Assembly: GCA_002731735.1 (NCBI GenBank)
Contig: PCCM01000012.1
Span: 7,418-12,844 of the forward strand
DNA: 5,427 nucleotides
Direction: 5' to 3'
From: Gemmatimonadota bacterium
GTDB taxonomy: Bacteria; Gemmatimonadota; Gemmatimonadetes; Longimicrobiales; Gaopeijiaceae
This document shows, piece by piece, positions 1 to 5,427 of the stretch. Made by a program: the position numbers and the translations under genes. The notes beneath the pieces were generated by a model. That model was not told where the DNA came from. It saw only the letters and a program-made list of their open reading frames with translations, and did not search any database. Each line of letters starts with the position of its first letter. The stretch's first letter is position 1.

Positions 1-1175
1 TCGAGAACGAGGTCGAGGCCGCTGCCAACGAGGCGGGCACCCACCCACAGCCTGAACCTGAGACGGTGCTGCTCCACCTCTACTCCGAAGAAGTGGACCC
101 GACTTCAAAGTCCTTCGACACCGAAGACTCCCCCGAATTCGAAAGCGAACTCCCCCTCACGACGGTCGATCTGCTCAACCTCTGTCTCGGGGACGAATTG
201 GAGCGGGATCACCGCATCGTGCTCTTCGGGCAAGACATTGCCGACGCCTCCCGAGAGCAGGTGCTCGAGGAGGCAAAGGGCAAAGGGGGAGTGTTCAAGG
301 TCACGCACGGGCTTCAGAGACGCTTCGGTGGGCACCGAGTGTTCAACTCGCCTCTGGCCGAAGCCAACATCGTCGGACGAGCCATCGGTATGGCGCAGCG
401 AGGACTCCGTCCGGTAGTCGAAATCCAGTTCTTCGATTACATCTGGCCCGCGTTCATGCAAATTCGGGACGAGTTGGCCACGATCCGATTTCGCTCCCAT
501 GGACAGTTTTCCGCTCCGGTCGTGATCAGGGTCCCGTACGGTGGTTACCTAACCGGCGGAGGACCGTACCACTCTCAGACCGGCGAGACGCTGTTCACTC
601 ATACGCCGGGCCTTCGAGTGGTGCTTCCGTCTAACGCGTCTGACGCCAACGGGCTCTTGAGAACCGCCATCCGTTGTGACGACCCCGTCATCTTCCTCGA
701 GCACAAGCACCTCTACCGGCAGGTTCACAACAAGGGCCGGTATCCGGGGAAGGACTTCATGATCCCCTTTGGAAAAGCGAAGACGGTGCGGGAAGGATCC
801 GACCTCACCGTCGTGACCTGTGGGGCCCTTGTCAAACGCTCGATGGACGCCGCAAAAATCGCCTCGGAAGAGCATGGGATCGAGTGCGACGTGATCGACC
901 TCAGGACGCTTTCGCCCCTCGACATGGACACCATCGCACACTCGGTGAAGAAGACGAACAAGGTCCTGATCACACATGAGGATTCGCTGTCCTGGGGGCT
1001 AGGCTCCGAGATCGCCGCCCGCATCGCGGATGAACTCTTCCCCTGGCTGGACGGGCCCGTGCGTCGAGTGGCGTCGCTCGACACGTGGGTTGCCTATGCG
1101 CCGAGCTTGGAGAATAAAATCCTCCCCCAGCCCTCCGACGTGCTCACGGCCATCCTCGATCTGGTCAATTTCTAG
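1..1175 (+). CDS. 2-oxoacid dehydrogenase E1 component, fused alpha/beta type (C-terminal part, 5' end outside window)
   Basis: This is the thiamine-diphosphate decarboxylase (E1) part of a pyruvate or branched-chain 2-oxoacid dehydrogenase complex, a cytoplasmic enzyme that passes an acyl group to lipoyl-E2. The frame is open from base 3 and gives 390 residues ending in TAG at 1173-1175. The first ~40 residues are an acidic, Pro/Glu-rich linker resembling the end of an alpha subunit, followed by a DPTS...FDTED segment. The beta part then starts near base 150. Visible landmarks are FGQDIADASRE, the cofactor-activating Glu in SPLAEANIVG (codon 360-362), FDYIWPAFMQIRDEL, and YHSQTGE with its conserved His (codon 570-572). 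A transketolase C-terminal domain runs from about 800 to 1140. A GTG at 66 could be called a start, but the coding frame continues upstream without a break, so I treat it as internal. Substrate (pyruvate or branched-chain oxoacid) cannot be decided here. No E2 or E3 gene lies downstream. Confidence 0.93.
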   Translation, partial: ENEVEAAANEAGTHPQPEPETVLLHLYSEEVDPTSKSFDTEDSPEFESELPLTTVDLLNLCLGDELERDHRIVLFGQDIADASREQVLEEAKGKGGVFKVTHGLQRRFGGHRVFNSPLAEANIVGRAIGMAQRGLRPVVEIQFFDYIWPAFMQIRDELATIRFRSHGQFSAPVVIRVPYGGYLTGGGPYHSQTGETLFTHTPGLRVVLPSNASDANGLLRTAIRCDDPVIFLEHKHLYRQVHNKGRYPGKDFMIPFGKAKTVREGSDLTVVTCGALVKRSMDAAKIASEEHGIECDVIDLRTLSPLDMDTIAHSVKKTNKVLITHEDSLSWGLGSEIAARIADELFPWLDGPVRRVASLDTWVAYAPSLENKILPQPSDVLTAILDLVNF

Positions 1176-1265
1176 AAAGATTGGTGGATCGTCCGGTTGC
1201 ATCCGGCAGAATCAGGCGCACCGCCCGCCGGTAGATGACGACGATCCGGGGCACCTCAGGACGGG
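1176..1265. other. convergent intergenic gap, no clear terminator
   Basis: This 90-base gap separates the ends of two converging genes. I see no GC-rich stem followed by a T tract on either strand. It does hold an 8-base inverted repeat, GGATCGTC at 1186-1193 and GACGATCC at 1240-1247, separated by 46 bases. A smaller CCGG/CCGG pair lies at 1193-1196 and 1203-1206. The long arm could fold in transcripts from both sides and act as a weak bidirectional terminator, but the loop is long and the pairing may be chance in GC-rich DNA. Confidence 0.4.
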
Positions 1266-2444
1266 TCAGTATTTCGGCAGGCTCGGGTCGATCTCGTCCA
1301 CCCATGCGTGAATCCCACCCACGAAGTTGGACACGCTGGAAAAGCCCTGGTCAGCCAACATCAGAGCAGCACTGTGGCTACGGGATCCCGTGCGGCAGTA
1401 CACGACGATCTCCCGGTCCGTGGGGAGCTCGTCCAGACGGTCCTGAAGTTCAGCGAGGGGAATCATCACCGCCCCATCCGTCTCCAAATTCACGATCTCC
1501 CACTCATGCGGTTGGCGCACGTCCAACAGAAACGGCGGCTCCGTAGACGACAAGCGCTCCTTGAGTTCGACGGCACCGACCTCACCAATTGGATCTTCCA
1601 TCCCCTGCTCCTTTCTCTCAGCGGGTGCATTCAGCCCGCAGAAATCTTCATAGTCGACGAGTCCGGTTTGTGTCGGCTCATCGCCACAAACCGGGCAACT
1701 CGTGTTCCTGGTGACGGCTATCTCTCTCCAATTCATCTCCATCGAGTCAAAGATCAGCAACCGACCACTGAGCGTGTTTCCCCGCCCCAGCACAAGCTTG
1801 ATCACCTCGAGGGCCTGAATCGATCCTATGATCCCTGGCAAAACCCCCAGTACACCTGCCTCCGCACAATTCGGGATCAGACCCGGAGGAGGAGGCTCCC
1901 TAAAGAGGCATCGGTAGCACGGTCCGCCGTCGGTCGCAAACACCGAGGCCTGGCCCTCCCAACGGAAGACAGATCCGTAGACGTTCGGCTTTCCCAGGAG
2001 CACACAGGCGTCGTTGACGAGGTACCGGGTCGGGAAGTTGTCGGTCCCGTCGGCCACGATGTCGTACGACCCTAGGATTTCCAGCGCGTTGCCAGAGTCG
2101 AGCCGGACGTGGTGTGTTACCACGGACACGTTGGGGTTCACGTCGGCCAGTTGTTCCACCGCCGAATCCAGCTTGCTGCGCCCTACGTCCTTGGTGCCAT
2201 GAAGGATCTGCCGTTGGAGGTTGGTGGCATCGACCTCATCGAAATCGACGAGGCCGAGTGTGCCGATCCCGGCAGCGGCGAGGTAGAGCGCGAGGGGTGA
2301 GCCGAGCCCTCCGGCACCCACCACGAGCACCCGTGCAGCCTTGAGGCGCAGCTGCCCCTCCTTGCCGACCTCGGGCAAAGATAGATGCCTGGCGTACCTA
2401 CTGAGTTCGGAGGAATCCAGCTCGGGTTTTTTGCGCTCGACCAA
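1266..2444 (-). CDS. ThiF/MoeB-type adenylyltransferase-sulfurtransferase with C-terminal rhodanese domain
   Basis: The family adenylates the C-terminal Gly-Gly of a small ubiquitin-like sulfur carrier (MoaD, ThiS or CysO type), and the rhodanese domain supplies sulfur, for molybdopterin, thiamine or cysteine synthesis in the cytoplasm. The 392-residue product has an RYARHLSLPEVG N-terminus (16-27), the ATP loop GAGGLG (43-48), NLQRQ with the catalytic Arg (78), and ADGTDN (131-136) with the conserved Asp132. Zinc cysteine pairs are C176/C179 and C250/C253. PNCAEAGVLG carries the candidate thiol Cys193. Residues ~285-392 are a rhodanese with active-site Cys350 in YCRTGSRS. I chose TTG at 2444 because family similarity begins a few codons later; the purine stretch GAGAGA upstream is only a weak ribosome binding site. 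An in-frame GTG at 2492 is the alternative (408 residues). The frame stays open back into the glycosyltransferase gene, but that part has no family character. The carrier partner is not in the window, so moeB, moeZ or thiF cannot be chosen. Confidence 0.93.
   Translation of the reverse strand: MVERKKPELDSSELSRYARHLSLPEVGKEGQLRLKAARVLVVGAGGLGSPLALYLAAAGIGTLGLVDFDEVDATNLQRQILHGTKDVGRSKLDSAVEQLADVNPNVSVVTHHVRLDSGNALEILGSYDIVADGTDNFPTRYLVNDACVLLGKPNVYGSVFRWEGQASVFATDGGPCYRCLFREPPPPGLIPNCAEAGVLGVLPGIIGSIQALEVIKLVLGRGNTLSGRLLIFDSMEMNWREIAVTRNTSCPVCGDEPTQTGLVDYEDFCGLNAPAERKEQGMEDPIGEVGAVELKERLSSTEPPFLLDVRQPHEWEIVNLETDGAVMIPLAELQDRLDELPTDREIVVYCRTGSRSHSAALMLADQGFSSVSNFVGGIHAWVDEIDPSLPKY
1599..1614 (-). 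promoter_or_regulatory. internal Shine-Dalgarno plus ATG at the ThiF/rhodanese junction
   Basis: On the minus strand AAAGGAG (1614-1608) is followed by six bases and an in-frame ATG (1601-1599), which is Met282 of the fused enzyme. Initiation here would give a 111-residue free rhodanese (1601-1266) containing the full domain and its active-site Cys. The signal is stronger than any at the gene's own start. It could drive internal translation of a separate sulfurtransferase, or be a relic of two adjacent genes that fused. The same bases encode ERKEQG, so chance is possible. Confidence 0.45.
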
Positions 2445-2492
2445 CTCGGTTCTCTCTCGGAAGACGGGCTTGCGTTCTCGACCGAGTTGCAC

Positions 2493-2511
2493 CCCCGGGC
2501 TAGACCCGGAG
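2493..2511 (-). repeat. hairpin just upstream of the ThiF/MoeB-rhodanese gene
   Basis: Read on the minus strand, CTCCGGG and CCCGGGG pair (one T-G wobble) around the five-base loop TCTAG. It ends directly before the alternative GTG start at 2492. There is no following T tract, so it is not a standard intrinsic terminator. It lies in the leader of the downstream gene and might affect its translation or mRNA stability. Confidence 0.4.
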
Positions 2512-2528
2512 TTCCCCCCTTGCCCAAC

Positions 2529-2543
2529 CCAGGTTACACCTGG
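2529..2543 (-). repeat. inverted repeat after the glycosyltransferase stop codon
   Basis: CCAGGT and ACCTGG form a perfect six-base-pair stem with a three-base spacer, beginning seven bases after the glycosyltransferase stop codon. No T tract follows on the minus strand, so a factor-independent terminator is not supported. It could be an mRNA 3'-end or processing hairpin between the two minus-strand genes, or a small palindromic protein site. Confidence 0.4.
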
Positions 2544-2550
2544 CCCTCCG

Positions 2551-4734
2551 TCACGGCGCCTCGACGTACCGGCGGCCCCCCAGTGCAGTGATACGTGTCG
2601 AGGCCGCGTCCTCGGCAAGCTGGGAGATCTCCTCGACCGGCCGGAGCCCGACGGCGGCGGCATCTGCCAACAGGATGAACAAGAATTGAAACTGGGTCGG
2701 GATACTGAGCGTGCTGCGATCCTGCCAGATCTCGCGGTCTTTGATTCCCCGGTACCGATACACGTCTTGGACCAAAGTCAGATTCCGTTCGAGATCGAAC
2801 CACTCGGCCCCCATCTGGGCGGTCCCTTGGATCCAACCTTCCGGTGGGTCCGCTTCCAGGTCTCGCATTACCAGCTTGGTCGCAAGGCCATGCCGGACTC
2901 CGAACCGCTCCAAACCGAGTGACTGCAGGAGTCCGGCGGAACTGGCAAAATAGATCGGTCGCAGCTCGGCCGAGTTCTGAATCATGCTGAGGGCGATCCG
3001 GACCGCCCGATCCATGTAGGTCCCCGACGGATATGTGACCAAAACACTATCGAGCAACAAGCTGAGATCTTCTGGGAGTGTACCCGCCGTTACGGCGTTC
3101 AAGACCTCATCCGTAGCCAGAGAGACCGCCTGATCCGGGGGTGCACCGGTCGAATAGATGCCCGCAGCGAATTGCTCGTCGAAGGGCCTCTGCCGGCCCG
3201 GCGCCGTCCGGTCTCTGATTTGGCGCGGGTACCAGTCGGTGTAGAGATACTGGAGGACGATGACCGTCACATCCTTGCGCACCCCTTCAATCTCTTGAGC
3301 ATACCAGAGCGGGAAGGTGTCGTTGTCCCCATTGGTGAACAGGACCCCATACGGCTCGACACTCATGAGCAGGTCGTACGCCCAGTCGAACGCGGCATAA
3401 TCACCCGACCGGCTCGCCCATACCCGGTTGTAGGCGAGAGGGATGAAAGTGATCAACAGGATCGGCATCCACTTGCGGTAGGCGGCAGCCTCGCCCCATT
3501 GATTCGCAAGCGCCGCCCAGAATCCAGCCAGACCGATCCCGGCCAGATTCCCCCAGACGATGAAGCTCGCCACGAAGAAATAGTCCCTCTCGCGAACCTC
3601 GTGGAGGGTCCGGTCGGCAACGTCCGGCGCCAGCGAAAACCCTAGTTTGAAATTCAGGTACACGACCAGACCGACCGTGAGCGTCGCCGTCAACGCCGCT
3701 ACGTAGCTGAAGATCATGCGGTCGGCACGCCACAACACGAGTAAGCCCATGAAACCCATCGCCATGAACAGTATGGTGGGAGCGAGTCGGGCTCCCATGG
3801 GCACTACGCTCAACTCGGCTCCGCGGGCCCACTGCCAATCGAAGTACTGAAAATAGTTAAGAAACTGGTATCTGAGCGGGGCCTGCCGTTCGCTGAGCGG
3901 AGGCTTCGCGTACTGCGCTCGCGAGAGATTGCTGGCCAATGCTGGGCACCCGCCCCCACCGTTGGTATATACCGCGACAACGGCACTTGGCACCGATTCA
4001 CAGACCGGGTTCCCTTCATTGATGATGGGGTCCTGAGCTGCGCGGATCGGTAGGAAGAAATTGAACGAGATTCCCAGAATCACCAGGGGAATAGCTCGGA
4101 TCCAAAAGCGCGCACTCAACAACACCGCTGGGCCGGCCAGCAATACGAACAAGGCTAGAGCCGGTGCAGGAAGGACGGACATGAGGTGATTGCTCGCCCC
4201 CAACACCATCAGGTAAAGGGCGGCAAGGAGGGCCCTGACTCCCGCCGGCTCCCCGCGCTGATCGTACCATCTGATCGCAAGCCACGAGACCGCAGCGATC
4301 ACGGCCACACTCACCGTGTAGACCTTTTCGTTCGCCGTGGATTGGTTCCACACCGTGTAGGCGGTCGCCCCCATCACTGCGCCGCACGCAGCTCCGATCG
4401 TGAGCATCCACCGCTCTTCGATCACGGTGGACAGCACCCGATGCCCGACCAAGAAGAAAAAGAACGTGGCAGCCGAGCTCGTAGCGGCCGCCAGGAGGTT
4501 GATTCGCACCGCCACCGGCAGGCCCAACGGAGCCAGCAAGAGGCTCCATACCCGCGCAAGTGAGACAAACAGAGGATTGCCCGGGGGATGAGGAATGCCC
4601 AGGAGATGCCCCGTAGTGATGTACTCGCTGGCGTCCCACCAAGCTGTGGTGGGCGATAGGGTCAGAACGTAGAGGCCGAAGATGGCCAGCCCGAGCAGTG
4701 CCCCTTCCCGGTACGGTGGTCGATATTCGGTCAT
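2551..4734 (-). CDS. DUF2723 (GT117-type) polytopic membrane glycosyltransferase
   Basis: A 727-residue GT-C-like membrane protein of the DUF2723 family, databased as glycosyltransferase family 117 and related to protein O-mannosyltransferases. Such enzymes are thought to move sugar from a lipid-linked donor to an acceptor on the outer face of the inner membrane. The first hydrophobic segment (~11-29) leads into the family signature WWDASEYI (32-39, acidic Asp34 and Glu37) and GIPHPPGNPLF (46-56). About eleven hydrophobic segments follow to ~440, with NEKVYT (135-140), SNHLM (181-185), YFQYFDWQW (294-302) and RERDYFF (381-387) between them. A mostly soluble C-terminal part carries GDNDTFPLWYAQEIEG (469-484). 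The ATG at 4734 is chosen because the family N-terminus begins here; upstream codons in the same frame lack family character and would overlap the divergent gene. Cys245 and Cys263 sit in a probable external loop and might form a disulfide. Donor and acceptor are unknown. The next gene downstream is 106 bases away on the same strand. Confidence 0.92.
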   Translation of the reverse strand: MTEYRPPYREGALLGLAIFGLYVLTLSPTTAWWDASEYITTGHLLGIPHPPGNPLFVSLARVWSLLLAPLGLPVAVRINLLAAATSSAATFFFFLVGHRVLSTVIEERWMLTIGAACGAVMGATAYTVWNQSTANEKVYTVSVAVIAAVSWLAIRWYDQRGEPAGVRALLAALYLMVLGASNHLMSVLPAPALALFVLLAGPAVLLSARFWIRAIPLVILGISFNFFLPIRAAQDPIINEGNPVCESVPSAVVAVYTNGGGGCPALASNLSRAQYAKPPLSERQAPLRYQFLNYFQYFDWQWARGAELSVVPMGARLAPTILFMAMGFMGLLVLWRADRMIFSYVAALTATLTVGLVVYLNFKLGFSLAPDVADRTLHEVRERDYFFVASFIVWGNLAGIGLAGFWAALANQWGEAAAYRKWMPILLITFIPLAYNRVWASRSGDYAAFDWAYDLLMSVEPYGVLFTNGDNDTFPLWYAQEIEGVRKDVTVIVLQYLYTDWYPRQIRDRTAPGRQRPFDEQFAAGIYSTGAPPDQAVSLATDEVLNAVTAGTLPEDLSLLLDSVLVTYPSGTYMDRAVRIALSMIQNSAELRPIYFASSAGLLQSLGLERFGVRHGLATKLVMRDLEADPPEGWIQGTAQMGAEWFDLERNLTLVQDVYRYRGIKDREIWQDRSTLSIPTQFQFLFILLADAAAVGLRPVEEISQLAEDAASTRITALGGRRYVEAP

Positions 4735-4840
4735 TCCATAAACTACCCCTGAAGGGTCAGGGCGTCGACGCGTTTGATCCCGCGGGTGTTGCGGGTGGCG
4801 CCTGGCGGTCCCGACCACGCCAATCATACCTTCTCCCCCC
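4735..4840. promoter_or_regulatory. divergent intergenic region, probable promoters for both flanking genes
   Basis: Two genes point away from this 106-base gap, so it must hold their promoters unless they start further off. I cannot identify convincing -35/-10 pairs on either strand; the segment is GC-rich with only short AT patches (AATCATA near 4822-4828 and TAGTTTA on the minus strand at 4745-4739). Short perfect palindromes occur at 4762-4771 (GCGTCGACGC) and 4779-4786 (CCCGCGGG). They could be operator half-sites, but such words are common in GC-rich DNA. Confidence 0.45.
4746..4762 (-). promoter_or_regulatory. ribosome binding site of the glycosyltransferase gene inside a hairpin
   Basis: On the minus strand CCCTGA (4762-4757) and TCAGGG (4752-4747) form a perfect six-base stem with the four-base loop CCCT. 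The best Shine-Dalgarno sequence of the glycosyltransferase gene, AGGGG (4750-4746), lies mostly in the 3' arm, so folding would hide it. It is 11 bases from the chosen ATG at 4734 but only 6 bases from an out-of-frame ATG at 4739 that reads ATG GAA TGA. Confidence 0.4.
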
Positions 4841-5427
4841 ATGACGACGGTGTTGAGAACCACCAGAGCCCTCACGAGTTGGATCACCGGCAGGTCGGCC
4901 GTAGAGGAATACGAGACCGTTCTGTCCAGAGGGGATCGTGAGGTTCCGGCTTCCGTCATCCTCCCGGCCGGAGCACGCCGGAACCTGCCGGGGTGGGTCG
5001 TTCTACATGGGGTTACCCGACCCGGGCGGTTCCACCCGACCCTGCTGCGCTTCGTTCGCGCCCTGGCGTCTTCCAAGGCCGCTGTCCTCGTGCCCCAGAT
5101 TCCCGAGTGGGTGGACCTGAGTCTGGAGCCCGAACGGACCCTTCCAACAGTTCGGGCCGCACTAGACGGCCTCCGGTCTCTTCCAGGCACGTCGGACGGG
5201 CCCTATGGGCTGATCGGCTTTTCCTTCGGCGCGCCACAAGCGATGATCGCCGCCGCTCACCAGGATGTGTCGGAGCAGTTGGCGGGGGTCGTCGGGTTCG
5301 GCAGTTACTTTGACGTCGCGAGCATGGTCCGCTTTCAGATGACGGGTCGGTTCGACTTGGGAGATGCCACCCATCGCCTCCGACCCGACCCGTACGGGCG
5401 ATGGATCATGGGATGGAACCACCTCAC
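4841..5427 (+). CDS. alpha/beta hydrolase (N-terminal part, 3' end outside window)
   Basis: The frame from ATG 4841 stays open to the window edge, giving 195 complete residues. It looks like a serine hydrolase of the alpha/beta fold. PGWVVLHGVTRPGRF (50-64) is the strand and His-Gly oxyanion-hole region, and AAVLVPQIPEW (80-90) fits the next strand. GLIGFSFGAPQA (123-134) is the nucleophile elbow, with the GxSxG serine at residue 128 (codon 5222-5224). The catalytic acid and His should lie beyond the edge. No signal peptide or membrane anchor is obvious. An in-frame stop at 4775-4777 limits the start; ATG 4841 is the only upstream ATG, GTG 4850 being an alternative. The bases before it are TTCTCCCCCC, with no Shine-Dalgarno sequence. 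It diverges from the glycosyltransferase gene, which does not reveal its substrate. Esterase, lipase or peptidase activity cannot be separated. Confidence 0.85.
   Translation, partial: MTTVLRTTRALTSWITGRSAVEEYETVLSRGDREVPASVILPAGARRNLPGWVVLHGVTRPGRFHPTLLRFVRALASSKAAVLVPQIPEWVDLSLEPERTLPTVRAALDGLRSLPGTSDGPYGLIGFSFGAPQAMIAAAHQDVSEQLAGVVGFGSYFDVASMVRFQMTGRFDLGDATHRLRPDPYGRWIMGWNHL

Noticed and set aside
66..68. GTG as the true start of a stand-alone E1 beta gene
   Set aside because: The frame is open upstream to the window edge with an acidic alpha-tail-like sequence, and no Shine-Dalgarno sequence precedes it.
1186..1247. Intrinsic bidirectional terminator between the convergent genes
   Set aside because: The 8-base arms are 46 bases apart and neither strand has a T tract, so it is listed only as a note on the gap.
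1308..2075. 255-residue plus-strand open frame opposite the ThiF/MoeB-rhodanese gene
   Set aside because: It is the complement of a gene with clear catalytic motifs; its own translation shows no recognisable domain and no good ribosome binding site.
2445..2663. N-terminal extension of the ThiF/MoeB-rhodanese frame up to 2663 (465 residues)
   Set aside because: It overlaps the end of the glycosyltransferase gene, is Arg/Gly/Ser/Pro-rich like an out-of-frame translation, and family similarity begins only after TTG 2444.
4762..4786. Operator sites at GCGTCGACGC and CCCGCGGG
   Set aside because: Short perfect palindromes like these are expected by chance in GC-rich DNA, and no regulator gene is adjacent.
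4735..5190. N-terminal extension of the glycosyltransferase frame up to 5190 (879 residues)
   Set aside because: It would lie antisense to the alpha/beta hydrolase gene, is rich in Arg and low in hydrophobic segments, and the family N-terminus fits ATG 4734.
4938..5313. Plus-strand open frames at 4938-5120 and 4993-5313
   Set aside because: They are out of frame with the hydrolase reading frame that shows HG and GFSFG motifs; their translations are Arg/Pro/Ser-rich and lack domain features.
1..5427. Mobile element, CRISPR array, tRNA/rRNA or defence island
   Set aside because: I saw no transposase or integrase motifs, no regularly spaced direct repeats, and no structured RNA gene; all four genes belong to common chromosomal families.

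Overview
The window is GC-rich bacterial DNA with densely packed genes. It holds two complete genes and two genes cut by the window edges. The left-edge gene is an E1 subunit in which alpha and beta parts appear fused. Next to it are a ThiF/MoeB enzyme fused to a rhodanese and a DUF2723 (GT117-type) membrane glycosyltransferase. This combination fits the Gemmatimonadota or a related group best. That placement rests on remembered family resemblance, not on a search, and is only moderately sure.

Layout: (1) 1-1175, plus strand: the C-terminal part of a thiamine-diphosphate 2-oxoacid dehydrogenase E1 protein, with the end of an alpha-type region, a linker and the whole beta-type region. (2) 1176-1265: a convergent gap with no clear terminator. 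(3) 1266-2444, minus strand: a 392-residue E1-like adenylating and sulfur-transfer enzyme (ThiF/MoeB domain, two CxxC zinc pairs, C-terminal rhodanese). (4) 2445-2550: a gap holding two small hairpins. (5) 2551-4734, minus strand: a 727-residue polytopic DUF2723 glycosyltransferase. (6) 4735-4840: a divergent promoter-type gap whose hairpin covers the glycosyltransferase Shine-Dalgarno sequence. (7) 4841-5427, plus strand: the N-terminal 195 residues of an alpha/beta hydrolase that runs off the right edge.

The glycosyltransferase and the ThiF/MoeB-rhodanese gene lie in the same direction and could share a transcript. Their functions (envelope glycosylation versus sulfur transfer for cofactor or amino-acid synthesis) do not obviously belong to one pathway. 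The E1 gene converges on them and the hydrolase diverges from them, so the window looks like ordinary housekeeping chromosome rather than an island. I saw no transposase, integrase, phage gene, CRISPR array, tRNA or rRNA, and nothing that amounts to a new multi-gene system. The most interesting local signals are a well-formed ribosome binding site and ATG exactly at the ThiF/rhodanese junction, and the unusual translation-initiation region of the glycosyltransferase.
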